From the NCBI RefSeq assembly GCF_051622035.1, contig NC_135360.1:7192001-7256000 (forward strand): a stretch of DNA of 64,000 nt. The letters run 5' to 3'. The notes beneath the pieces were generated by a model that was given only the letters and a program-made list of their open reading frames with translations, was not told where the DNA came from and ran no database searches. Made by a program: the position numbers and the translations under genes. Every line of letters starts with the position of its first letter. Position 1 is the stretch's first letter. The DNA is from Arctopsyche grandis. Lineage: Eukaryota > Arthropoda > Insecta > Trichoptera > Hydropsychidae. Positions 35,901 through 45,206 of this stretch are shown here, one piece after another.

Positions 35901-37142
35901 ATTTGTTATCTTATGCGATGAATTTAAACATTTAAAACACATGTTATTAGATTTAACGAATTCATTTCTTTCCATACTGGATTTTGCTTTGAATTTATCA
36001 CATTTGCCTATGAAATGATTATTTCGACAGAATGCGCATGCGTTTACCTTACTTGATGGGTTTTTGTTCGCGACATGAGTTCTCATGATTCTTTGACGAC
36101 TATGAGGGAATTCCTTCACCGTAGTTACAGATGCAGTAGATTGTAATACATTACATCTATTCTGCAGAAACGTTTCTAACTTCTCGTACGGTGGCATTTC
36201 TCTGTCAACCAGAGATGTTTCCCAGTCCTTTAATAAACTAAATGGTAATTTCCTTAGAACTAAACATGTTACCCATGGATCTAAAATTTCTCTCGCGTAA
36301 CCCAATGATTCAATGTTTTTAATACACACCGTTACCTTATTTAATAGATCTCTCAATTCGATATGTGATTCCTTTGTGATTAATTTTAAGTCACAAAGTG
36401 AGTTGATCCTAGTTTTGAGATTAAGTCTTGGTAAATTATATTGCTTGTCTAAAATACTCCAAGTTGTTTCGTAATTGTCTGAGTTAATATCTAACCCTGA
36501 GACAGCTGCTAAAGCGGGACCGAGTAATGATTGATGCAAATATAGTAATTTAGTGACATTAGAATATTCAGGTTTATTTCCTATTATATTTTTGAAGGTT
36601 TGTTGAAATGATTGCCATTCAGATGGATCTCCCTGAAATGTGGGAATAGTCAACGTCGGTAACTTATCTCTAGCAAATTTAATTGTTGTTTGCTCTACTT
36701 TTAGTTGATTATTTTGAATGGATTGTCTATCTAATGTCGCTTTAAGATTTTGAATTGTCATTGAAATCATGTCGAACTCTTCGTCTATTTGATCCGCCTG
36801 CTCTATATCTGTGAGGTTATCTAAATACTCATAATGGAGTTTTCGGACATAATCGTATGCTTCTTTAATGGTTTGATACTGGCCTTCATTTATTTCGGAG
36901 GTTCTTTCTATTTTTCCCTTTAGTCTTTTTAACGCGCCCGAATACCTTAATTCTATTGACGCCATTGTAACTTCTACTTTATTTTCTTTCGCTAATATTT
37001 CTATCGATTGAGTCTGACTTCGAGTCTGATGTATTCTAGAGCTTGACCTGTCTCTAATAGGTTCTACGTCCCTAGTTGGATTTCGACCTTTATGCGACTT
37101 GGAAGTCGAAGCTTCTATTTCCTCGTTTTCAGCACTTGACAT
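32967..37142 (-). CDS. BEL/Pao Gag-Pro-(partial RT)-Integrase polyprotein with in-frame deletion
   Basis: 1,391 codons, uninterrupted. Residues about 150-300 are the BEL-type capsid region (DUF1759; FQGDPSEW near 168). CCHC-like knuckles lie near 367, 400 and 420 (CAFCRNNHFIGKC, CFKCLNSSHKITNC, CLRCKQNHH). The aspartic protease has LLDSGSQVN near 482 (DUF1758). RT begins near 765 (KYRVVFDASAK) and reaches TADIKQMYRQIQI near 810, then at about 830 jumps straight to LNHNSLWWDGPSWL, which normally follows RNase H. The polymerase YVDD and the RNase H core are absent. Integrase is complete: zinc-binding H-C region (about 1006-1037) and D-D-E at GIDFAGP, YSDNATNF and GLWEAAVK, then the C-terminal DUF5641 region. 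Usual BEL pol proteins are several hundred residues longer. Confidence 0.93.
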   Translation of the reverse strand: MSSAENEEIEASTSKSHKGRNPTRDVEPIRDRSSSRIHQTRSQTQSIEILAKENKVEVTMASIELRYSGALKRLKGKIERTSEINEGQYQTIKEAYDYVRKLHYEYLDNLTDIEQADQIDEEFDMISMTIQNLKATLDRQSIQNNQLKVEQTTIKFARDKLPTLTIPTFQGDPSEWQSFQQTFKNIIGNKPEYSNVTKLLYLHQSLLGPALAAVSGLDINSDNYETTWSILDKQYNLPRLNLKTRINSLCDLKLITKESHIELRDLLNKVTVCIKNIESLGYAREILDPWVTCLVLRKLPFSLLKDWETSLVDREMPPYEKLETFLQNRCNVLQSTASVTTVKEFPHSRQRIMRTHVANKNPSSKVNACAFCRNNHFIGKCDKFKAKSSMERNEFVKSNNMCFKCLNSSHKITNCKSNYNCLRCKQNHHTLLHQDDTFSSNNTGRKSINAHSTHFSQREIILPTVQVDIITSNGTVVKGRTLLDSGSQVNYVTTSFAKKNNFKLEKISQKIVGIANQESSIRHITKVTIRSSTTNYSTKVLCLVLPEITGEIPTVKLDQQLISIPAGIKLSDPLWNKPTPIDLLLGAEICVHAMKAGTIQLGKGMPILKDTEFGWTIVGPYPEVNNAPGKSHIGLSQLDSHIPNFWMIDQVPMVKHQSLEEKRCEEHFQAHTSRDKNGRFCVALPYKNSPVVLGSSLHIAEKRHKTLERRFLANNNLKMEYNKVLEEYINLGHMSECEPPEAHEVHCYLPHHVVVKESSLTTKYRVVFDASAKTTSNISLNNILMVGPSVQSDLLSLLLNFRLHKYVITADIKQMYRQIQIAEKNKNVQLNHNSLWWDGPSWLKLDESRWPRRPPEITIDLPERRVVTNATLVRENNWIDKYSHLPRLLRVLSYVRRPLRNKQLNVKENNEPSALELNDALNNLIRLSQMESFPLEYRLLSKGHPIPSSSKLAKLSPLFHENLICVGSRLPLGTTLSTSPIILSNKHKLTHMIVRDAHLKYIHLGTQALLSLLRQTYWPLAGHNTVKGVVRSCVICFRNKPLSHNRLMGLLPLERTTANFPFSHVGIDFAGPFPVKSGCNKNSKIIKGYVCVFVCFSSKAVHLELVGDLTSSNFLNCLRRFVARRGRPNTIYSDNATNFVGASRELVNLVKLIYERPHEEKLLRYVASEGIRWKFNPPRAPHMGGLWEAAVKSMKIHLNKVLKATTLNFESFCTVLTQIEACMNSRPLSPLSSDPLDLLPLTPGHFLIGRSLLALPMEVKYNTNVHANLLQIQLTTAAFWKRWSAEYLHSLQLRHKWKKDSSNNLSVGQMVLLKEEHMLPTRWVLGRVTKSYPGPDGRVRVVDVFTASGEFRRSSHLVAPLPILPQGPLDRKEDQQEGGETAASIPSTSVA

Positions 37143-37336
37143 TTGTTTCAGAAAGTTGCACTATTTCGTCTCATAAATACAGTTATTCTCTACTATAGCT
37201 GTCAATTGAACTATTCGTAGAGATAAGGTAATAATATTCAATGATTAACCGTGAATCTTAATATTCTACTTTAACTATTATCACCAGAATCTATCCAACA
37301 TATTTTGGAAGAAATAACAACCCTAAATTGGTGGGT

Positions 37337-37995
37337 GCTTGATTTAAACCACTTTGGGGCTACAAGTCTTGTGATTTATTTTAAATCACCACTGTTTCAT
37401 CACACATTATGAAACAAAGAGATCTACCGATGTATGAATATGCCGGTATGTACTTGATTTAATCCACTTTGGGGCTACAAGTGTAATTCCACATTTATTG
37501 TGGAGGGGGGGGGGGGGAGGGTGTTTCTACACACATTAAGAAACAAAGATTTACCGATATGAATATACCGGTATGTACTTGGTTTAAGCCACTTTGGGGC
37601 TACAAGTATAATTCCACATTTATCGTGGAAGGGGGGGGGGGGAGGGTGTTTCTACACACATTAAGAAACAAAGATCTACCGATATGAATATACCGGTATG
37701 TACTTGGTTTAAGCCACTTTGGGGCTACAAGTATAATTCCACATTTATCGTGGAAGGGGGGGGGGGGGAGGGTGTTTCTACACACATTAAGAAACAAAGA
37801 TCTACCGATATGAATATACCGGTATGTACTTGGTTTAAGCCACTTTGGGGCTACAAGTATAATTCCACATTTATTGTGGAGGGGGGAGGGGGGAGAAAGT
37901 TTCTACACACATTAAGAAACAAAGAGATCTGCCGGTATATGAATATACCGGTATGTACTTGGTTTAAGCCACTTTGGGGCTACAAGTATAATTCC
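37337..37995. repeat. tandem array of ~125-bp units inside the BEL/Pao leader
   Basis: Units start at 37337, 37452, 37577, 37702, 37828 and 37957 (spacings 115, 125, 125, 126, 129), each opening with RCTTGRTTTAANCCACTTTG. Four carry a G-rich tract (9-13 G) after TTCCACATTTAT.GTGGA; the first lacks it and the last is partial. Inner units are nearly identical, outer ones diverged. Lies between the 5' LTR and gag start, so element RNA would carry C-runs. Confidence 0.92.
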
Positions 37996-38524
37996 CCACG
38001 TGCTTTGCTAATTTTACACTACATCTGATTTTACACTTTTAATACGAAATTCGATGCGACCGATGAAACATTCCTTCGTAGCGCGATATTATTTTATACA
38101 ATCGCGTTAATTAATTGTTATACTTTAAAACATATTTTAAAACTGACCTACCCACATGATTGCCTTTTGAACAGATTGCCTGAGATTGAATACATTCACT
38201 TACTTGAATATCCTTTACGATGTTTATGTGATCGTTCCGATAATTTTGGATTACCTCTGTGTCCCATGCGTCTTTGTAGGTTATGTTTTTATTTATATAT
38301 TTTCTGCGTCAATCACGCGGTCATGTACCTCTGTACATCAATCAATATATTGCTGAAATAGAAGCAAACATGTTATTAGTATTGGAAAGGTATGGATAGT
38401 AACAAAGGAACGATACCGATTTCTTAATTGACATCCATTTTTTCTCGACCACGTTTTTTCCTATTGGTTTGTCCGTTTGGTGTTGTGGCCTAGGTTACTG
38501 GTGTCCGGTTCGAAGTGACCATCA

Positions 38525-38753
38525 TGGAAAAGACTTCGATAATGGTTTGATGTAGTTTATTGAAATGTAAAATTTGCACGTGGTGGTTCAGCGGAGCGTA
38601 CGGAACACAAGTTGTCCGTACGCCGTCTGCTCGAACTCTGTCGACCGTCGCGTATTTCCGCTTGGGCCGACACTAATGCCAACTCGTCAATAATGCCAAT
38701 CGACAATCAGTTAATAAGACTGTTTGCCACACGTCATTACAAAAGTCGGAACA
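38525..38753 (-). repeat. BEL/Pao 5' LTR
   Basis: 229 bp, identical by eye to 31703-31931. As the element runs on the minus strand, transcription would start here and proceed leftward. Confidence 0.95.
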
Positions 38754-38758
38754 AACTT
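38754..38758. repeat. BEL/Pao target-site duplication, right
   Basis: AACTT, matching 31698-31702. Confidence 0.85.
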
Positions 38759-38980
38759 TAAATAAATAAAGAAATTAGTTTACGTTATTTCAATGTTACA
38801 ACACATTGCACGAATGCGACAGCATGCTCCGTTCTCGTAAGTTACTGCATGCAGCAATTATTGTTCGTCCTTTCCTGACGGATATGATATTAATACAAAC
38901 TTGTTCATACTTTAAATAAGAGCGCGTTTTCGGCTTGGTTAAGCCAATTTGGCTAAGATGCTGCAGTACCACAATAATTA

Positions 38981-39431
38981 GCCAGCAGCATAGCTCGGTG
39001 GTTGGGCGTTTGCCTAACACCGAGAGGCACCGGGTTCAATCCCGTGAGTTGACCTCGATTAAAAAGAATGTATTCTGAGTATGTCTGTAATGCTGCTGGT
39101 TATACTTGGATATTTGTGACACCAAGTCGATCGTTTCCTATCAGAGTTTGCCAATTTTTCTGATTTCATTGTTGAAACGGTTCCTGCATTAAATTGGCTA
39201 AAAACCATCCTACTTACTAGTTCACCACTATTTGAGTATAATTAATGTACAATAAAATGTATGTACAGGTTTAAAACTCATAGGTGTCTCGTTAATTTCC
39301 AGTTTTTCAGTGACTCGTAATTCAATGACAGGTAATAAAAATAATGCATTATTTGTAATTATCCAGAAAGGCGCATCGGGGTTTACCTTTTAAGCCTTCC
39401 TGGTATATATGTATATAATAAAAATAAAATA
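38981..39431 (+). mobile_element. full-length tRNA-derived SINE, type B head, CCAGGAAGG tail
   Basis: GCCAGCAGCATAGCTCGGTG (A box), CACCGAGAGG, B box GGGTTCAATCCC, then the central domain (GTCGATCGTTTCCTATCAGA, TTGCCAATTTTTCTGATTTC, TTGAAACGGTTCCTG). Tail stem CCAGAAAGGC / GCCTTCCTGG (39363-39372 / 39394-39403; one A-C mismatch), loop GCATCGGGG..., then TAATAAAAATAAAAT. Confidence 0.8.
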
Positions 39432-39914
39432 TTGTAGACAACATATCGTTAGAGGTACAAACATCATCTCAAAGGATTTGATAAAGGTTGACAGAAAAGT
39501 TACATCATTTCTGTTTTTAATAAATTGAAGCTTGTAAAAATGAGCTAATGTTTACCCACGCTTTTCACTCATGTATATATTATTGTCACAATGTTATTAT
39601 ATTCATGAATTGTGACGTCATATGACTCATTAATCATTATTTAAAGGTATTGTTTATAGGAAAATTACCGGCCACTTTCAATATATGAGTGCATATATTA
39701 TATACTGGCGTACACAACTATAAATCGTTCCCGAGGAAAAGTTATGAAACTTGAAAAGTGAACGTTCGGTAGAATTTCGGGGCGGGAAATCCCAAGGGAA
39801 TTTTATTGTATATGTAATAAGTCTTGAAACGAGCGGTCCCGATTTCGAAAGTAGTCTATATATGTACGTATTAATGTAGCTTTGGAAGATACGACGTGAT
39901 AAATAATGAAGTCA

Positions 39915-40172
39915 TTCGGATAGTATACAGGTATACCATATACTGTTAACCATCGCGAGGTTCCCAGTTTCAAGCCCTTACTTTACCTTGATCGAAAATA
40001 ATTCATTCGTAAGTATTTCTTTAATACTGCTGGTCAGACTTGCATATGTGTGACTCAATTTTCTAACCAGAGTTTACCAATGTATCAACGATTTAATTGT
40101 TGAAATGGTTCCTCATCAAATTGGTCTCAAAAACCATCCTACCCACTATGTGAACACTATTTGAATAGGATT
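39915..40172 (+). mobile_element. old tRNA-derived SINE copy, type B
   Basis: Diverged: CTGCTGGTCAGACTTG, ACCAGAGTTTACCAAT, TTGTTGAAATGGTTCC, AAAACCATCCTACCCAC and ACTATTTGA follow the order of 39090-39235. Head and hairpin tail are degraded or absent. Confidence 0.5.
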
Positions 40173-40188
40173 TCAAATTTATAATCTA

Positions 40189-40490
40189 CTAGCTGAACAA
40201 TAACGCATGTAATTCACGTTCCTGCTCTAGTTCTCGTTCCGGTTCCCGTTCCCGTTCCCGTTCCCATTCCCGTTCTCGTTCCCGTTCCCACTTGTCGGAA
40301 AAACGCAGCGAACACATTTGAAACTATTGCGTTGCAATGACACTCATTTCCGTTCCCGTTTTTGGGCATTTTTTTTCATAGTAATCTTCTCAAACATGCA
40401 TACAACAAATCCTGAAAGTTCCATCGTAATCGGTTCAGTGGTTTAGGAGCCTATACGAGACACACAGACAGACAGATGTTCAATTATATA
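40189..40490 (-). mobile_element. Helitron-like non-autonomous element, copy 3, with GGGAAC hexamer repeat
   Basis: Minus strand: CTGTCTGTCTGTGTGTCTCG, CGTATAGGCTCCTAAACCAC, CCGATTACGATGGAACTTTC..., ending GTTCAGCTAG|T. It contains about ten copies of a GGGAAC-type hexamer (40230-40290, CCCGTT on the + strand), an expanded form of the short run in copies 1 and 2. Confidence 0.55.
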
Positions 40491-41329
40491 TATACCATAG
40501 GTGTCGCTCAGGGGCAATTCGTAATGACATCATGGTAAAATATTAAATAAAAAATTAAATTAATAAATATCTCAAGTATATAAAGATTCATAGACAAAAC
40601 CAAACTTCTCATAAATTGGATATGATTTAATCAATTCAAAATTATGTTCAATAAAATCTTTTTTAAACATCACTTTTTAAACTTTTTCGATAAGTTTCAT
40701 TAATTTCATTTAATTCTGTTGCCAATAAATTTGGAACAAAATCTAGCTCTAATTAATTTGCAATAAGAATGATACGATCATATTAACGTCCATAAAAGAG
40801 CAGTAGGAATTGGATGTAATCGTTAGTTTCATTGCTAAATCTATTCTTCTCTTTCTTGGGCTGTATTATTTTCAACTAATTCTACATATATTCAAAATTC
40901 TTTTGGATACCATTCGAAGATCTTCCGCATGCAACTTCTCCCAATCGTCTTATCCATTGTCATTCCAACTTCACTCCACTATACACTCATCCACAAACAT
41001 AGTGGAGTGAATACTCACTGTGCTTATAGGTTATAACCATAGAAGTAGAATGTTATAACAATCCGTTTACAAAAATGGTTGATGGTTGAAAATTTTAGCC
41101 AAAATTAGGGTAGGGGACACGCAAATACAAATAAAGCCGAGTCTTGTGCATATTTGATGAGCCATTAGCCGTTCGGATTGAAACGTCAACCAGCAGTTTT
41201 CACAATTAACAATTAAACCCATCACCAGCCCGGTTGATGCTCCGCGTTGCCATTAACGTTACGATAAACCACAATGGAAGCTATATTTAAGATCAATACG
41301 TAAATAAATGTACGTATTATGTATATGGT
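40491..41329. other. non-coding stretch, nothing recognised
   Basis: AT-rich, with short ORFs only (for example 40810-41010), none resembling a known family. Confidence 0.4.
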
Positions 41330-41629
41330 ACAGTCGAAGTGTATTTCCAGTTGTAATATATTCCAACTGGCGCTTTACGATATTCATATTCGAATACAAT
41401 TCAACTAGTAAATTATATCTCTACAAGCGCAAACACACATTCAATAATATGCGCCAGTTTAATACAACAGTTGAGTTTTGACAGCTCTGGTGTTTTTAGG
41501 AATGCTTTAGAATTCAATAATGCGTTAATATTTGCTAGGTATTACGAATAAAGGTTATTTATTTATACACAAATTTGCCATAGTGACTTTACAGATCAAC
41601 TCCAAATCGACACTATGGTTATATAAAAA

Positions 41630-41890
41630 GGAAATTAATTATTATTATATTATAATAATATTATATATTAATTAAAAGAAAAATATGGATAAAACAAATA
41701 TAAAAATACAAAATTGTAAAAATAAAAATATAAAATTTTAAATACATGAAATATAAAAATATAAAAAACATGAGAAATAAAATTATAATGAAAAATAATA
41801 ATATGAAAGATAAATATATAAAAATATAAAACATAAAAAAATAAAAATTTGAAAATATAAAAATGTAAAAATATGAATATAAAAATGCAA
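41630..41890. repeat. AAATATAAAA-type low-complexity repeat
   Basis: Irregular tandem copies of AAAATATAAAA / AATAAAAATATAAAA over about 260 bp. Confidence 0.7.
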
Positions 41891-42168
41891 TATGTTACAA
41901 GTTGCTACGATCTCAAACTAAACAGTACCTCAACCAGATCAGTATATTTTAGATTAAACAGATCCAATCCAATAGAAATCTGGTTGAGGAGCTTGATGCC
42001 CCTGGCGACAGGGGACGAAAGCATTAAATTGGTACGTGCCTCAGGTGGGAAGAACAATTCGCGGTATCTAGTAGCTCTGAACTTGCTGGGAACATTAAAT
42101 TTCAACTCCGCAAGAATACGAGTGAGTATTATGAGTACTGTATTACGATAACTCTAAGAATGTATTTA
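41891..42168 (-). pseudogene. short LINE C-terminal fragment (family of 211-2846)
   Basis: On the minus strand the frame ending near 41905 gives MKFNVPSKFRATRYRELFFP, then SSPVARGIKLLNQISIGLDL. This parallels 'RMAPIPRAIRLLNEI' near the end of the LINE protein at 211-2846. Frame open for about 66 codons; no catalytic domain. AT-repeat DNA abuts it. Confidence 0.45.
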
Positions 42169-42985
42169 GCCAGCAGTATGGCAGAATGGTAGCGTGTATG
42201 TTTAGCACCAAGTGATCAGTGGGTTCAATCCACCATACTGCTGGTTAGATTTGGGGGTATCAAATCGATCGTTTCTTATGAGAGTTTGCCAATTTTATCT
42301 GATCATTGTTGGCTGTTTGGGTGTGTGTATGTTTTTGTGGTTTGTGTCTGTGTGTTTGTGTGTGTGTGTGTGTGTGTGCGTGTTTATGCACGTATAAACA
42401 TACATACAAGTATGTTTACTTGAGGTGTGCGTGCATTCGCACGGCACATTTCAGGTATTATTTCCTAGCGCATGCGCGCTTTATGTGTTCATGCGTTGTT
42501 GTTTATTTTGTACTTGGTTATGTACAGTGTGGTTTTTTTATTAGAACAGTGATGTACGGTTGTTCTTGTGCGATATTCATGAACAACCGTCTCGTTCTCC
42601 GACGAAAGGGTCTCTTAGACTGTATTCGTTGGGGGGTGGTGGCCTCATGTTGAGGGCTTTAAGGGTCAAATTCCTTGACCTTTAAAGCGGGCTTAGAATG
42701 AGCATTGTTGGCAAACAGCTCCTCAAAATTGGCAAAAAATCATCTTTCCTGTTCACAAATCTTCTGTATTTATTGTGTGTATAATTTGTAAAAATTATGT
42801 TCAAAATCTAAATCCATAGATGTCTCAATGGATTAATTATGTAATTAATTGTTATTTCCTGTTCTTCAGCTTTGGGAAATACAGTGATTTATGTTATAAT
42901 AAAATGCTGCATTGTTTGTAATTAATTGTCCAGGAAGGCGCATTGGGGTATTCCTTCAAGGAATCCTTCCTGGTATATATGTACA
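42169..42985 (+). mobile_element. tRNA-derived SINE, type A head, interrupted, CCAGGAAGG tail
   Basis: The head GCCAGCAGTATGGCAGAATG with B box GGGTTCAATCC and the central domain run to 42309. An unrelated segment (about 42310-42690, with a TG microsatellite and a GGTGGCCTCATGTTGAGGG block also seen at 31293) splits it. The SINE body resumes near 42715 and ends with CCAGGAAGG / CCTTCCTGG (42930-42938 / 42965-42973) plus an A/T tail. Confidence 0.65.
42354..42380. repeat. (TG)n microsatellite
   Basis: TGTGTGTTTGTG then an uninterrupted TG run. Lies inside the segment that splits the SINE. Confidence 0.85.
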
Positions 42986-43075
42986 TATATCTATGTAAAA
43001 ATAAATAAAAAGTATTAAAAAAAAATGTGACTCAATTCACTAGTCGAGTGTCGTTTTCACGAAAACCTAACGTCT

Positions 43076-43266
43076 CCATCTAACCTTGGTACCAACTTAT
43101 AGTTGAACTGTATTTTCAGTTGTAATATATTTTGTCCAGTTGGAATGTAAATTGCCATATGAATCAACTTACGTGGGTTAGACGGAATATATTCCAACTA
43201 GTCAAAATATATTACAACTGAAAATACAATTCAACTATAACGGTAGTTGGTACCAGGTTAGATGGA
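43076..43266. mobile_element. foldback MITE with ~75-bp arms
   Basis: Left arm CCATCTAACCTTGGTACCAA...TTTTCAGTTGTAATATATTT and right arm ...AAATATATTACAACTGAAAA...TTGGTACCAGGTTAGATGG are inverted with few mismatches. The centre holds GTAAATTGCCATATGAATC. A decayed relative (CAGTTGTAATATATTCCAAC) lies at 41349-41369. Confidence 0.75.
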
Positions 43267-44720
43267 ATATATTCAATAACAATAAACTACCTATACCACT
43301 ACTCCTGCGTCTTTAACTCCTCTTCACGTCCACATCTCGAAAAACCCTCTTCACGTCCACGCTACAATTTAGTTATAATTGTCTTTTAGTGAACGATGCT
43401 CGGTTTCCCAGATATACAGTTTAGTAATGAATTAGTTAATTCAGTTTGAATCCGGTCGCTTTCAACTCCCACTGAGCAAACATCTTAATGCCATGCAAAT
43501 AGATCGGCAAAGGTGGATTGACGGAACGCGTGACACAAAAAAAATCGAACGGTTTATTAAAATGGTTGGAGACCGCTGAAAATTACCCATAATTCACAGG
43601 ACGCCCGTGCCAGACGTACCTGCGCCATATGGACTAATTCAATATTTCAGCTTGAATATATTATATAGTATAAATTGAAATCGACGATCAAAAATCAAAC
43701 CAAAAGCAATTTCCCGTGCGAAGAATCGAACAGTCCAGTGGCGCAAACGGGAAAAGTCACTTACAATAAGAGCAGAATCAGTACACCCAATGTCTTCTGA
43801 TTTATAGTGAAATTTATGAAAGTCCAATTCGAAATTGAAATTTGATTTATTCATACTTGAAGAAAATTTATCAAAAATGTCTACATATGCATTAGTAAAA
43901 TGTTCGGAATGGTTGTATTATTCAAATGAAAAAAAAATGTTGAGAAAAGTATACATATACATATGTATATGTATGTATATCTTATAAATGTTTCGTTATC
44001 TGAAACGGAAACCCTCACTTTTTAACATATTTATGTCAATGTGTTCTTTTTAGAAATGTCAATAAAGTGGAAGTCACCATTTAACAATGTTAGTTGTCAT
44101 GGCGGCGAAACTAGCAAATAAACACAAAAGATATTAAAGACAAAAAAAAAGTTTTTTGAACAATTATGTACATATATTCATTAAAAACTCCACTCAGGGC
44201 TATCACGAGCGAACTCGAATAATTCTGGACATATTTTGTGACGAGAGGGGGGGGGGGTTTAAATTTTGAAAATAAGATATTCCCTTATTTCGACGTTTTA
44301 AAAATTATGAATGAAAAAGAATGCACCGCAAACAAAAAAAAAAATTTCATGTACCTATTTAAATATCAAAATATCTTTTTTTGTATCAAAATTTTTGATA
44401 CAAAAAAAGTATTTTTAAAATTATATAACTTTCAATGTAGCCTAATTACATATGTAGGCATAAATTTCAATTATATAAATCAATTGGATTTTTTGATTTT
44501 TAAATGTTTTTATAATTAATAAATTATGCTCACATTGCATCTTATATCTATTTTAATAGCTACTGATCCACTGATCATTTTCTATTTTACAATTTTATTT
44601 TATTTTTGTTAATAATCATAGTATTATATTATTCAAATGTTAATGTACAGCATAATAGGAAAAACAGCTCAAAAACCTATTTACAATTCTTATCAATGCT
44701 CATATGTAATACATCTTATA
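43267..44720. other. non-coding stretch, nothing recognised
   Basis: AT-rich; a G-run at 44247-44257; a short inverted ATCAAAAATTTTTGAT-like stretch near 44385. No genes or termini seen. Confidence 0.4.
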
Positions 44721-44943
44721 TCTAATATATAATTTCGAAAGAGACTTTGTATGTAAGTATTTTTGGTTGGGAACATCGAAAACAAGTCAAAGTTTCTATG
44801 ACGACGATTCGATTGGTCGAATATTATTTTTTTTCGATTCACATAAATTTAATAAAAAAAACAAATGAATATTTACTATTAGATTCGCCACGTTTATGCT
44901 GTTTATATTACAAATACTGAGCGACGCCGGGCAAAACAACTAG
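44721..44943 (+). mobile_element. non-autonomous Helitron-like element (short copy)
   Basis: 223 bp. A|TCTAATATATAATTTCGAAA ... GAGCGACGCCGGGCAAAACA ... CTAG|T. Termini match 17193-17542; the middle is shorter and lacks the TTCAGTTCC repeats. Confidence 0.6.
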
Positions 44944-45206
44944 TAATACATAATATTAACTAAAGACTATCTAAGCTTAAGCTTCTGCTTAACACCGAGA
45001 GGCACCGGGTTCGATCCCATGAGCTGACCCAGATTGAAAAGAATTTTTCTGAGTACATCTGTAGTGCTGCTGGTCAGACTTGAATATTTGTGACTCCAGG
45101 ACGATCGTTTCCTATCAGAGTTTCCCAATTTTTCTGATTTCATTGTTGAAACGGTTCCCGATTAAAATTGGCTAAAATCCTTCCTACCTACTACGTCACC
45201 ACTATT

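Larger units (their letters stand above)
31703..38753 (-). mobile_element. BEL/Pao LTR retrotransposon, recent, polymerase-deleted
   Basis: 7,051 bp on the minus strand. Two 229-bp LTRs are identical by eye, start TG and end CA, and are flanked by AACTT at both sides (31698-31702, 38754-38758). Order in element sense: 5' LTR, a 1.4-kb leader with a tandem array, one long gag-pol ORF (37142-32967), about 1 kb of AT-rich DNA, 3' LTR. TGGTCACTTCGAACC begins three bases inside the 5' LTR and could be the primer-binding site, but I could not match it to a tRNA. Identical LTRs point to recent insertion. Confidence 0.95.

Noticed and set aside
37337-37995. CRISPR-like array
   Set aside because: Units are 115-129 bp with no unique spacers, inside a eukaryotic retrotransposon leader; it is a minisatellite.
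37684-38028. 114-codon ORF with repeated WFKPLWGYKYNS
   Set aside because: Chance frame through the tandem array; the repeats in the peptide simply mirror the DNA units.
38505-38524. Firm primer-binding site for the BEL/Pao element
   Set aside because: TGGTCACTTCGAACC starts three bases inside the LTR, but the implied tRNA 3' end would put TTCGA too close to CCA. Kept only as a possibility.
42306-42653. 115-codon cysteine-rich ORF
   Set aside because: Translation of a TG microsatellite and flanks within a segment that interrupts a SINE; no conserved domain.
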